DNA of 64,000 nucleotides from Urechis unicinctus (GCA_034190875.2 CM067343.1:59710946-59774945), one strand, 5' to 3'. Shown: positions 50,633-62,363, numbered from the stretch's first letter. Made by a program: numbers and translations. Notes: generated by a model not told the origin, from the sequence alone.

Positions 50633-51008
50633 GCTAGTGACATCAATACAATTCCATGGATATGGATAAAATACTATGGGAAATATATTTGGCTAGACTT
50701 ATCTTACGCATTGAAAGATAACGCAATCCATATTTACATCACAAGTACTACCAGTACCATTTCATTAGCAACTAAATTACTTATAAACCTTAAGAGTTGA
50801 ACCCTAATACAACTAATGAATAGTAATGCTCCTCTAGCGAACAATTATATAATCCTTAGGCCATGAGATACCCAAACTAACCAGAGCCCCATGGTATCTA
50901 ATCAAACGAAATTCACTTACTTGGAGTGATTGACCGTTCAGTCTCACAATCAAAACAGACTTAACGGGACGTTTCTTGATGCCCCCACACTTGATACACA
51001 CACTCGAA

Positions 51009-51776
51009 AGAACAGATTATATGCCTGTTTCATGACTTTAAGCAGGCATTTGACAGAGTATGGCACACAGGTCTACTTCTGGTGACAACCTCAGTCCCAT
51101 TCTCTTTAATGTTTTTATTAATGACCTGACTGATGACCTACACAACACCATTAACACTGATGCAGTAACACTTGGGAATGAACAACTAAACTGTCTATTA
51201 TACGCAGATGATGTGGTTTTGTTATCTACTAGTCCATCAGGCCTTCAGAATTGCATTAATACAGTCAAGACTTTCTCAGACAAATGGAGACTAACTGTCA
51301 ATCTTAGCAAGACCAAGACTCTTATTTTCAACAAAAAAGGGAAGTTCATTGCTCATAATTTCCTGTTTGGGAGCCACAAAATTGAATGTACAGATCGTTA
51401 TCCCTACCTGGGTATTAATTTCACATCATCTGGTTCACTAAAGGACTCCATGGATGCACTCTTCCAAAAAGGTTTAAAAGCAATGTACAAACTTAACAAA
51501 CTCATTGACCACAACTACAACATAAATACAGTTCTACATGTCTTTGATCACACTGTTAAGCCAGTTATATTGTATGCCTCAGAGGTGTGGGGTGCAGAGA
51601 TAAGAACAAGTTTTTAAAGGACGGTCAAATATGTGACAAGAAACACATTAATGCTATCTCACAATTTCGTCTAAGCTCCCATTCCCTGGACATTGAATCA
51701 AAACGAGGAACAATTAAAGACCTAGAGGGCGCGTGATTGCCAAATAAAATTCTATTCTATTCTATACTATTCTACC
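51009..51776 (+). mobile_element. Second 5'-truncated non-LTR retrotransposon fragment
   Basis: This is a reverse transcriptase piece. Near 51021-51057 the motif-A region is readable in two frames (YACF, then DFKQAFDRVWH), so a base is missing. Then the ORF 51060-51617 has SGDNLSPILFNVFINDL (motif B), LYADDVVLLS (YADD at 51201-51212), DKWRLTVNLSKTKTLIF and YLGINFTSSG. Motif A and motif B are closer than in intact RTs, so a deletion lies between them. It ends in a (TTCTA)n tail at 51749-51775. The different tail and sequence show that it is a different family from the copy at 34678. Confidence 0.88.
51060..51617 (+). pseudogene. Reverse transcriptase fragment (185 aa open frame)
   Basis: This RT palm and thumb region retains LYADD, but it lacks an N-terminus and breaks off after VKPVILYASEVWGAEI, which normally continues into the C-terminal domain. 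The start methionine is not native. Confidence 0.85.
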
Positions 51777-52374
51777 CCCAGTATATACCCGAACCAATCA
51801 CGCATAAAGAGTTACCAAGGAGTCACGCATTCAAAAACAACAATGCGTCAACCGTTGAAACTTGAGTTTTATTCCTCCTATCCCCAAACACCAACAAAAC
51901 CAAGCAACCCGTACGGCAGGTTATATCCAGCCATTCAAAGGTAACCTTCTAACGGTATCACAATTAGTTCTTGCCTTAAGGCTACATTTGCGCTCGATAA
52001 CAAAAAAAATATTCATTTCCTGATAGCTTAATGTTGTCATATGTTGGGATAGTTTTCCCAGGTGCTAATGGTCAAAAAGTTACAGTGACAGTAAAAATGT
52101 TCGGAGGGAGTTTGATACTAAAAAATAAAATCGTGAATTTTTCTTTTAATTTGATTGTACGTTTATATTGAATGATATTACGGAATTTTATTGCGTCACT
52201 ATCAGTTATCAGTGCATCTGTTGGGGAAGCTCAAGTATTGCAACCTTGTAGAAAATTGTCTCATAATTGTTTTTATCTAAATTGACTTAATCTCATGCTA
52301 ATTGATACAATTCACCAGAGTAGTATAAGCAATGGGGAAACGAGTGCACTTTCCAAAATGGACACATAGATTTA

Positions 52375-52465
52375 TTTATTTGGAGTGATGGTTTCGACTA
52401 CTTGGAGTGATGTTTCGACCGCTTTGAGTGATGTTTCTCTAATTGGAGTGATGTTTCTCTATTTA
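52375..52465. repeat. Short tandem repeat (TTGGAGTGATGTTTC)
   Basis: Four units of 18-20 bp share GGAGTGATG(G)TTTC. A single ACTTGGAGTGATTG also occurs at 50919. Confidence 0.8.
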
Positions 52466-52549
52466 TAGTTATGCTTTTGTTCCAACTAGTCAACCATTTT
52501 ATGGGTACACATCTAGTACAGCAACCAGCAAACACACATATACAGGACT

Positions 52550-53700
52550 ATGGCAATGGGGTACACAGATAGGCAACCTCCTCCTCCAAACCCAGCGCAA
52601 ATCGACATCCTCCATCGCGCCAGCCCAGTGGCCAAACGTGCAAAAAACAACAGCCTTCGCCAACCAAAGTGCCAAACACCCTATGTGTTCCCCCTTTTGA
52701 ACAAATGCGAGTACATAGGTATATACCATGCCAAGAACAACCCTACCACGAGAAGCCTATACCGAGATACGATCGTGCAGCAAAGGAGAAATACCACATT
52801 TCGCAAACAAGGTACACAAAAATCCGTGGAATAGCCCCAGAAAATGTTCCGCCTCCAAATACTATCCTAGACTCTAAAGGCCGCCCAGCACTGCCATCTT
52901 TCGAACAACGAGCGGAGAACTGGGATCTGCTAGAAAAGAGGTTTCCCTACTTGTTTCTATCCAAAAGAGAGCTAGAGATTCTAGATTTCCTTGGGTTTGG
53001 CATCTTCGAACGATACCAGATACCAAAAGATTTTCTAGAAATATATCTTCCAAGAACCAGTCCAGGCAGCCCATCGCCCCCCAGGAAAATCATTGCCAAA
53101 CTATGGAGGTCTTAACGAAATAGAACTGCCACCACCTCGAAAGGAGGAGCAGCGAAAAGCATCGGCGTTGCCAGCCGGAAAGTATCTTTGTAGAAACTTT
53201 GCGGTCGCCAAAGATAGACAAAATCAAAACAGAGTACTCTTGTTCTTGGAAAACTCGGAAAGTCCAACTGCAGTCCCGGTCCATATATACAGGATACAAG
53301 AAGCCCTTCGAGCACATGGTGGAATAGAAGCCCTCCGAATAGCCAAAACCCCATTCTCCTGCATGCTAGGCAACCTTTGTTTCTCGCCGGCCACATCCTA
53401 AAAGACGATAGAAAGACAGAACTGGACATGCAACGAAAGCCACAACTCCACCAGCTACACATGCCCCGCCCAGGCCAGACTTCTCCAGCCCAAAGGCCAC
53501 CCTCCTTCAACCCACCAGCCAGCCCAGGTGCCAGCCAACCCCAGTAGCAGGTAGGGAACACCCAAGGCAAACCACCCCCGGTAGCAGACGGCGAACGTGC
53601 TCCACCACCAGGCCAGCCTCGTGCGCTCGTTCCCCCATTGCTTATACTACTACCAGAGACATCTAGATATATAATATTAATAGCTGTTTTGTCCTACGAT
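52550..53700 (+). pseudogene. Unrecognised frame-broken protein-coding block, Pro-rich, possibly transposon- or virus-derived
   Basis: I do not recognise this protein. Coding character runs through about 1.1 kb but switches frame. Open frames are 52550-52834, 52669-53115 (containing SFEQRAENWDLLEKRFPYLF and LEILDFLGFGIFERYQIPKD) and 53093-53401 (containing EALRAHGGIEALRI), followed by a Pro/Gln-rich stretch to about 53700. One switch is at a run of six C near 53078. The + strand is rich in C and A, unlike the AT-rich surroundings, and no introns are evident. A gag-like or other element protein, an integrated viral gene or a processed pseudogene are all possible. Function is unknown. Confidence 0.5.
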
Positions 53701-56700
53701 TGAAATTCATGCAATTTCTCTAAAGGGGTAAGAATTGTATAGCAATTTGTGTGTAAATTAAGGTTAGGAAATTGAATTGCAAACCATTTATTGCAGCACA
53801 TAATTTATGGTTTTTTCAACAAACAGCATTAAATGGATTTAAAGACAAAATTAAATAATAATAATTGTGTCGTACATTTTCATTTAACTGAATTTTTGCG
53901 TTATGATTTTTCACATTGAGCCATTTGTCATCTGTTACTTGCACGATGATTCCTGTGGTAATACATGGGGGTGGTAGGGATTGAAATGGCTAATAATACG
54001 GATCGCCTAAACGGAACGACCGTTGCTGTCACGAAAGAGGGACGCATTATTATCTATAATCATTTACAAATTAACGACATAAAGTATAGTCATAATTCGC
54101 AACATATAATGAATCACCTTATTAGGAACTCGCATTTTCGACAGCGTTACCTAATTGGTAATTACACGGGAAATCTAAGACTATCGGAAGACATAAAACA
54201 CCTATTATACCTATTTATATCGCAAACTACGTAGGCACAATGTTCCATTACTCATGCAGACAATCGGCAAGCAGTGCAAGAAAATTCAATGCAACGTATT
54301 AAGCTTGGACTCACATTGAAGTATTTACAAAACAAACCAAAGGGGTAAGGACACGATGCAAAGACAAATAAAAGGAAGACTGGTCACTCCGACCAAATCG
54401 AGAATTAACCCCACTATATTTATCCTGGGTTTGACCAACACACACACACAAACAGACAGACAGACACACACACACAAACACACACACACACACACGCACA
54501 CACACACACACACATATATATAAATATATTTATATATATATGCATATATATATATATACATACACATATATATTATGTATATATTTATGTAAATGGATAA
54601 TCGTGGATTGTTGCACTGATCTGATCAAATTTCTGTTTCGGCAAACTCCATCCAGCTTTCATCTTGTGACTTTCATCTTATACAATTTATTAGCAATATC
54701 TCATCAGCTAGGGATAATGCTTAGATCAGATCGAGGAACATATCATAGTTAAATATAACTAACATAACGAAAAATCCCTCTTGACTTTGGTTAACGCTCG
54801 ACAAGATGATAGACTTCTCACATTCCTGATATGTTTATAGCAGCCTGCCAATAATCACAAATTTAAGTACCTGAGTAGCGATAATCGCCTTTGTTTTAGC
54901 AATGCATTGCTCAATTGGGCTTTGTTATTAATTATTGCACATGTAGGCCATTGTAGACTTCTTTATTTTACTCATGGATTGCGTAATAGCTCTACAGAAC
55001 CGAGCCACATTCCCATAGGGCGGGTCACGTCGTGGCATATGTTGTTTTTGGTTTGTTCGGAAGCCGCCGCATTGTTAGTGCTCAGCGTATATAAACGCCT
55101 GTCAAACATCCAGGGCGAATTAAATGATGCGAAACTAAATACCGTCAATGTTGGTCGTTTGTCTTGTAAGTCAGACTTGCTCGTGATTAATCGCGAAATA
55201 CTTATTGTTTGACAATCGATCATCGTGAGTGGAATGTTTCATTGTCGAAAATATTCTATTGAGCATTAGAAACACTACTAGTGATGTATGGTGTCCCAGC
55301 TCCTCGGCTAATTTAGCACGCGAAATTGGCAGAGGAGTCGGTCATTTGCATACCTTGCTCGGAAGGTTGGCATTGGCAACCAAGAGTCTGTGGTTGACAG
55401 TGTGATATCTCAGCTACAGCGCAGATATGCGAGATTAAAAGTAAACAGCGCGGATGCTGTCGCGGTGAAGTTTCTTTGCCTAATGAAGAACAGAACAGAA
55501 CATTAGTTGACGCCATTCAAGAACCGCCAGCCTTCCCTAACACCGATGAGAACAGTGCCAGTGATACCCAGTGAGACCCACTCACTATGACAACCAAGGG
55601 CCCTAAATCTCTTATGTTTAAGTCTCGGAACTTGTTATAGAATAAATAGCTTATTCCGACCGCGTGTGGGTCATTTGGTTTCTGTTAGCGCAGAAGGCAA
55701 ACAAGAGAGCGATGCACTGATGGTTGTAAGCTTCGATGGTCGCGTGTAACCAATTCATAGGCGAGTTTGGGATGGGGTGACCAGCTCATTTCGCGAGGTA
55801 GATTGGTTAGATTTATTTCGATGATTAGACTCGTAGTGACATCTGCCGCTGGAATAATAGCGATAGTCTATATGGCGTCTGCAAGTCTGACCGGTTAGAA
55901 TAAAATGGTTGAGGTATTAAATCGCAATGTATGACTGGTGTGTTACTAAACTGTATTTAGACATCAGTTATGTTGATCAACCCCCACTGTCATCAGTCAG
56001 GTGTTGCAATAGTGTGGATGCTACATGAATGGCGAAGATTGTGTCTATTGACATCACTTTTCTCTGTCATGTAGCTACTTTGATTTAAATCATGGTAAGT
56101 ATGTATTTGGTCAACGGTATCTGTTTTACGGAGTTCTACTTAAAACGCAACGCAAGGCAACGTTTCAGCTCTGAAGATGAACAGGATATATGCAATGCAT
56201 ACTCATGTTCAGCCAGCTTGCTGTCCCACAGTTTAATTGTAGATCCCGGTTTAACCTTTTGGACTTCATCAAATTCGCTATCCAATACTTAAGCCTATAA
56301 CAAATACATAATGACCGAAGTAAAAGTTATAGCTAGAGGTTTATTTGCATCTACTTAATTCCACAAATGAGACACCGTGAACAACTTACAGCAGTTACGC
56401 CAAGTCGGTTGAATGTGCAAGACGATCCGAGTTGACTGCCAATGAAAATGATATCCCAAACAAAGATTGGGTATGCAGTAAACGTTGAAAGAATCACACA
56501 AACTCGAACCCATATATGCTCAACGCTTATCATAACGTCCAAGTTGTTTATTCAAGGCTCTCAAGCGTTTAAGGTAGTATTTTGCACGTGATAATGACTT
56601 TAACAAAGTCGCATGAACGTAGTTGACGCCGTGAATATGTCACAAAGATGGCTGACGGACAAGCCAATGTTGACATAAATTCTCCGTCCTGGCCACGATA

Positions 56701-57400
56701 TATCCTGTTCTGAATAACGTCGTCTCGTGAACGTCTTGCAAGCACGTGTAGGTGTGACAAGAGGTGCAAATTAGCATTGGACTGGTTATTGATAGCCACC
56801 TTCATGTGAACGGATGATAAGCCAGCTTATCGTGGCTGAAACAAGTTTATACGATATAATGCATGTATGGTTTACCACCCTTTCATAGTTTATGAACGAC
56901 GCTATAGGAAAGCGCGGAATGCTAATTAAACGTCATGAAGAGAATGATTTCGTTTGCTATGATAACATCATTAGCAAGAGGAGACCTGAGATGAAAGTCC
57001 ACTCCCAGAAATGTGAGATATGCAGTCGTAAGAATCCAGCTATGCATCTACGGTGCATTGCACTTATTATCATTGTAAAACAAATAAAGTAGTATTCAAT
57101 GTATCAAACGTTACCATGGGTAAGTGTATTGTGCTCGGGTGCAGCGGTGTTGTTGGTAATTAATCCGGTAATGTAGACGTATCGCAGTAAGAAGTGTAAT
57201 ACATTACTGTCACGGACGCACCTTTTAGATAATGATGCTGATTGTTACTTGGCCATGAACGCAAACTACCTCACGACTTATATCCTGTCTAGACAGCGTA
57301 AAACGATTTCAGACACACACCCAACGCCCCACATTCGTTTTTGCCACAAGCATTGATAAATCTAGTAAATCCTCAGCACCATATACAGCCATCCACCCCT
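53701..57400. other. Noncoding stretch with CA/TA microsatellite at 54438-54590
   Basis: CA units with AGAC interruptions at 54438-54513 pass into TA-rich sequence to about 54590. No gene was recognised in the rest. Confidence 0.5.
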
Positions 57401-57460
57401 GACGTCAACTCCGGAATTGTTTTTGTGGCGAGGCGCGATCTGCACTACGATTAGCGCAAA

Positions 57461-58826
57461 ATGGCTGCTGGTAATTTCGCTATTTCATCACTTTACGAGT
57501 GCGACGAAGAGACATGGTATGGCACAGATCATTCGCAGACCATCGTTGCTTCGGCAGGGCAAATTTTGCCTACAGATTCGAACGAGAAATGAGCGATTCA
57601 GACGTCTCCGATGAAGAGAAAACAGACACTGGCGATGTCACAGCTGCGTCTGGGTCTCACGCGGGTCATCCTGCCCACGACATGGGGCGGCTACAGAACA
57701 ATACTTGGTAAGCTATGTCTGATTTTGCTTGTCCACCAGTTCATCGTATATGTGTTGGCATGTAATAAAGTTAATCCATAAATTTCACCAACAAAATATG
57801 TAACCTCTTTTCCTAACAGTAGACTATACAACAGAGCTTTGCAGCAAATAATTCTTCAATATCAGGCAGCAGACATGAGATATCACAAAGTTTTTATCTA
57901 ATCAAGTGGTTGCAAGGGTTCATGTTTACAAAGTTGTACCATCTAAATGCTCCTCCACACGAATTGTAAACAAACTACAACTAATTTCGGACTAGCTGCT
58001 TTTAATAAATAGAGATGCACTTTTAATTAAAGTAGGCCTTATCAAAGGCTGATTACAATATTTTTAAAAGTTGATGTAGATTGATTCTGAGTTAGAACAT
58101 ATAAAGGAGAGCAAGTACCCTAGCTGTTTTCTTGTAGGATTTTCAGTTAGCCCATTAATGAATGTATAACTGGACTAACGGAAGAGAAGATTATATTATC
58201 ATTGTGATCAGTGTTACATCAGAGTTTCTACGAATATTGAGGCTAAAACATATTTGCCAAACAATATGTCATCCTTTATCACATACATAAATATTCCCAT
58301 CACTACATCATGTTACAGGTGTTTGTGTGGCTACTGTCAACCAATGGCAGGGGTGGAAAGAATATGTGTGCTGTGTGGAGTCATGACCTCCATAAAGAAC
58401 AGCCCCATTCCCAATGGTTGCATAACCCAGCATCCTGGTTTCAGACCAATCTGTTCGAATGCTTGAGCCTTACAAGTGGGATATTTCTCCTGCAATCAAC
58501 AACACGGGCACATGTCAGATAATGATGTACAAAGGTGACGATTTTTTCTATTATTTACACATAAATCTGGGCGAAGGCTAGGAGTCATTATACTTATTGA
58601 AACTGGTATGACAAAAAATATTTGAGCATGGATAAATCAACAATGTCACATGGTTATTTTACAGGCGTTACAGGTATACTGCATGCAGACAGTTTGTTCG
58701 CTGGTGCTGGGGACATCTTTGACAAAAGATAAGAGTTCCGTTACCTGCCTGCACTGTGTTACAACAATACGAGATAACTTCCCAGCGCCAGATTATCAAG
58801 GATTCCTCTACCCTCCACTCACCTAG
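57461..58826 (+). pseudogene. Decayed gene with P2X7-type C-terminal cysteine-rich (ballast) domain
   Basis: Three exons are readable: to 57707, 58319-58534 and 58665 to about 58826, with GT-AG borders in phase. Exon 1 has FAYRFEREMSDSDVSDEEK and GRLQNNTW. Exon 2 has CLCGYCQPM, CVLCG and CITQHPGFRPICSNA. Exon 3 has RRYRYTACRQFVRWCWG, then IRDNFPAPDYQGFLYPPL in another frame. This order of cysteines and motifs is that of the zinc-binding intracellular domain of P2X7, widespread in invertebrate proteins without a P2X channel. Disruptions: an in-frame TGA at 58464, where a Trp is usual, and stop/frameshift damage after 58720. Exon 1 also seems to change frame between MAAGNF (57461) and the acidic part. 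Its own function is unknown. Confidence 0.78.
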
Positions 58827-59177
58827 GACTTGTCTTGATACATGCAGAAACTATTCTGGTGTTTCTCAATGGCTTGTCGTGGATCTGGTCTCTCCGCATC
58901 TGCACACATTGGAGGTGGTGCTTCTGTCTTGGACAGGGTTGGCTCATATCAAACCAGCAAGAACTCAGCCATCAGGCACTCAACATACTCTAAAACATAA
59001 CAGGAATCAAGTCACAGCTTGCACACCAAACTGTTGCTTATAACCTTATATACCCCTGGTAATTGAATTTGTTGTTGTTGACATTTTATATATCAGTAAA
59101 AATATTCACCAAATGTTGCCTTTGTTGTTACTTTAGTGACAACATGCCCCTGCTTAAACTGGGAGTATCTTCCCAGT

Positions 59178-59301
59178 GGGCACAACACATGGAATTCACG
59201 TGGAAAATACGTGGAAAAACTGGTGTAATACACGTAGAAACTTCGCGTAAAAGGCAATTTCAAACCACATGGATATAGACACGTGGAAAAGACGTGTGCC
59301 C
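59178..59301. repeat. Helically phased CACGTGGA array bounded by GGGCACA / TGTGCCC
   Basis: CACATGGA, CACGTGGA and TACGTGGA start at 59186, 59197 and 59208 (11-bp steps). Degenerate copies follow at about 59219, 59231 and 59244, then CACATGGA 59266, CACGTGGA 59280 and GACGTGTG 59291. The block is bounded by the 7-bp inverted repeat GGGCACA (59178) and TGTGCCC (59295). It may be a tiny element or a subterminal repeat of a transposon. Confidence 0.6.
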
Positions 59302-59671
59302 TTCCACCTAAATTCAACGATACAAAATTTCTGTATTCAGGTGGTTTTTACTTCCTCTTTAGTCAACTTAGTAATGCTACAATACAATCCATTTGTTTTT
59401 TTAATAGAATCGACAAGATCATTGAACCAAGTACATTTATTTCTCAGAAATAACCAACTATTAGTGCTACATGATCACAAATAACAATATTAAACATCTT
59501 TTTTAAACATTACGAGTAAATGTCAACATACAAAGGCAAAGAATTAGTGGAAAAAGGCAGGTTTGTTCATAAACACATTAAACCAGTCACTACATGCATG
59601 AGCATCATGAATCTACACAGATATGACATGATTTACTTTCACCCTAATAAAATGCAAATAATAAAATGTAC

Positions 59672-60014
59672 TTAAAAGGCCACTGAAATGCACAACCGAA
59701 TTTAATCTAATTTTAACGATAATTTTTAAGTGACACTAGTATGAACAAACTCGCAAATTTGTCTGTGTGACGTCACCTAATTGACATAAGGCAGTCAAAT
59801 TCGTCTGGGTAAATGGCTTTCATCAGTAAACCACTAAACGAAAGTGAGTGAATGAGTTCGATGACGTCATACAGGAAAGTCTGCGAGTTCGATCGGTAAT
59901 ATCTCGGCAACCAGTTATGACATCTCAGTTATACTAGTGTCAAAATGCCACAAAATCATCTTCAAAATTAGATGACAACACAAATTTTAATTTTGCATGT
60001 CAGTGGCCCTTTAA
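59672..60014. mobile_element. MITE with TTAA target duplication (Kolobok/piggyBac-like)
   Basis: TTAA occurs at both ends (59672-59675 and 60011-60014). The inverted ends are AAGGCCACTGAAATGCA and, inverted, AGGGCCACTGACATGCA (15 of 17 match). The element is about 335 bp without coding capacity. TTAA duplication and AGGG-type ends fit Kolobok or piggyBac; which of the two cannot be told without a relative carrying transposase. Confidence 0.82.
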
Positions 60015-60069
60015 GTAAATGATCTAGTCAAATCTATTAAAAATCTAAATGTGAGTATATCAAGAAAAA

Positions 60070-61083
60070 TTACCAATAGGCAATATTTAAACTTTTTCTC
60101 TTGGGTGCATTCCTTAGTCGGTTGGCTAGTAAGACATTAACAGCAGCCTCGGTGAAACCATGACTCTTCACTACACTATCTGCACACTACAAAGAGGACA
60201 ATTTAAGCTATCTAATTTCATACATCGTACAATTGACTTTCATTCCTTATTGTGTATCATTAAATCCAAATACTATCATGGACTTCCAAGTAATTAGCCA
60301 ATGATGAACCTACCAACAATTAGTTTGCAGAGTGCCATTTTCTCAAAGCTGGCTTTGTCACCTCTTGACCCTTTCATGTTAAGCTTGCACTGAAGGGAAT
60401 TAGTGATAAATCTGCAAGCAATATGTCTGAATGAATACAATTGGAGCATGAAAATGTCTTAAACATTGCCAATGCGGACAAAATGCATATGTGAAAGTTG
60501 TTTGGATCATTTATGTACACATCATATACATCTCACCTGCTTGTCAAATTGTTCACCATATCCCGGACACTGCTACCACCAATTTTCATACACTTCTGAA
60601 ACTGGAACAAAAATGTGACATTTACCCAATGTGTTTGAATTAACTGGCTAATTTAAATTTTGTTCAGAGTACTCTTTTGCATATATAAATGATTATTTAT
60701 GCAAAAATAAACAAGTCAGAATCACCCAGTAATAGCAAATTAAATGACCACAAAACCACAAGGAATAATTCAAAAGCATGTTAGTTGAATTGGGTGTAAC
60801 AGTCATTCCAGACAATACAGTATATGGTAATATGGAGGCATTTTTGTGGAAAATATTTCATTGCTGTTTATTAGATCTGACACCAACTATTCCTTAACAA
60901 AACTGCAATTTTACATACCCACTAATTCTTTCTCTGGTTGTCCATCAACTGCTCATTGAAATGTTGAAGTTCCTCAGTGCTGTTCATCTGCACAGCTTCA
61001 GGAAGCTGTTTGCCAGCTCAATCCTCTCCTGCCTGTTCAGTATATCCCTGATTTGAGGAGATGTAGGCAGCGCTTCTGAAAAC
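60070..61083 (-). pseudogene. DUF4806-domain gene, 4 exons seen, probable frameshift in the 5' one
   Basis: Minus-strand exons: about 61083-60925, 60601-60537, 60411-60314 and 60179-60070 (stop TAA). The last three join in phase with good GT-AG borders and encode MKIGGSSVRDMVNNLTSR, NMKGSRGDKASFEKMALCKL and GFTEAAVNVLLANRLRNAPK, the pattern of DUF4806 (IGG, Gly-Lys, hydrophobic helix, L..APKR). The 5' exon encodes NSTEELQHFNEQLMDNQRKN but changes frame about 25 residues earlier, consistent with one lost A near 61005, and its donor does not fit in phase. It could be a recent pseudogene, an assembly error or a mis-drawn exon. The family's role is not established. No intact N-terminus was found. 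Confidence 0.7.
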
Positions 61084-61294
61084 CTGTCCACACACAAATT
61101 ATGCAGTGTTCAATAACTATGCTGCTGACTACAAACTTGTAAATAATGCCAAAAAGATACTTTTTTACTTTCTCAATAGCAGCATTAAAATAAAGTAAAT
61201 ATCAAAAGTGTAAAATATTCACAAAAGTGCACTTATATTAAAGGAAAACCATCATTGCTCAACCGACGAATGTCAGAATGAGTGACAGAGGGGC

Positions 61295-61430
61295 CATGAC
61301 TGTGGGACTGAGTGACAGATGAGCGATGACCACTGTGTGAAATGGATTGACAGGTGAACGATGACTGTGAGATGGACTGACAGATGAACGATGACTGTGA
61401 GATGGAGGGACAGATGAACGATGGCGTGTG
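61295..61430. repeat. ~30-bp tandem repeat
   Basis: Four units of the type GACAGATGAACGATGACTGT + GAGATGGACT, with the first two diverged. Open frames in both strands across it are artefacts. Confidence 0.85.
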
Positions 61431-61934
61431 TATAAGATGGTTGTGGTGTAGTAAGGAGCAAGCCTCCCAAAACGCACGAGGCGTGCCTACAGTCATTCCG
61501 CTGCAAACGGCTGGCACTTTGTTGAGAGCGATAACAGAGGTTTCAAGCACCAATGAGCATAAAAATATAAACTATGAACAAATTATATACGGCAAGCAGT
61601 TTTTGCACAACCACTTGAGTAGACTTATTTTCATTAAAAGAATAACATTTAAATACGACTCACTTGTAAACTTAAAAACTGTCAAAAATATAGCAAATGA
61701 ATTCTCAACTTTCCACAACTGCAGCAAATCGCGCCAATCGAGTGTTACGAACAAATTAGTTTCGTATTTGCTTTACTGCTCTAAATCAAATCTTTCTAGT
61801 TCAGTATGACGCATAAAATCTCGTCTTCAATAAGAATAATTTATACCGTGTACCGTGTATTTTTCGATATTGATCATAATAATACAAAATAAATTGGTAC
61901 GAAACTGAAGCGAGGAAAGCGGTTTCTCAAGAAC

Positions 61935-62140
61935 TCGATGAGGCTTATGAAAGCCCTCTCAACCCTCGGCCGGGTCTCCACCACGGACCACCAGGTCAGG
62001 GGTTCGAGCCTCGCCTACGTCTGGAGAGTATCTCACCTGAATTTTGACTCATTATTCCAGGAGACCCCAGTCACAATAGTAACCAAGCAGTTGAAAGCCA
62101 CAAACCATCATCATCCCCAGAGCTCATGCATCGATCGATA
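61935..62140 (+). repeat. Possible tRNA-derived SINE remnant
   Basis: A good B-box-like GGTTCGAGCCT within ACCAGGTCAGGGGTTCGAGC (about 61989-62010) looks like the 3' half of a tRNA-type promoter. The A box is not convincing, and no cloverleaf can be drawn. This is a weak call. Confidence 0.35.
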
Positions 62141-62294
62141 GCACCAAAAGTTATGAAACCCACTATCTTGTCATACCTAGATCATGCCTAGCTGGGGCTG
62201 TCAGGTTAACATATGCCCATATTTCTGGTATAAACTGAAAAAAAGAATATATAAATAATAATTTACAAATGGGTTCTAAAATTTTCTCCGTCTT

Positions 62295-62363
62295 TTCCAT
62301 GTGTTTTTGACACATCTATTCCACGTGATTAATACTCGTTGAATCCACGTGGATATCACGTGA
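62295..62363. repeat. CACGTG cluster upstream of the gypsy-like element
   Basis: CATGTG at 62298 and CACGTG at 62322, 62346 and 62357 occur in TTCCACGTGA / ATCCACGTGGAT / TCACGTGA contexts. This is the same motif as the array at 59178-59301 but in the opposite orientation. It may belong to the LTR that ends at 62424. Confidence 0.5.

Noticed and set aside
50760..50930. Possible mitochondrial rRNA fragment (NUMT)
   Set aside because: A few short words reminded me of rRNA, but no conserved stem could be matched.
53965..54234. 89-aa open frame MGVVGIEMANNTDRLNG
   Set aside because: No resemblance to known proteins and AT-rich codon use like the noncoding flank; not supported as a gene.
61384..61809. 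141-aa + strand frame
   Set aside because: The first part is a 30-bp tandem repeat and the rest is AT-rich without motifs.
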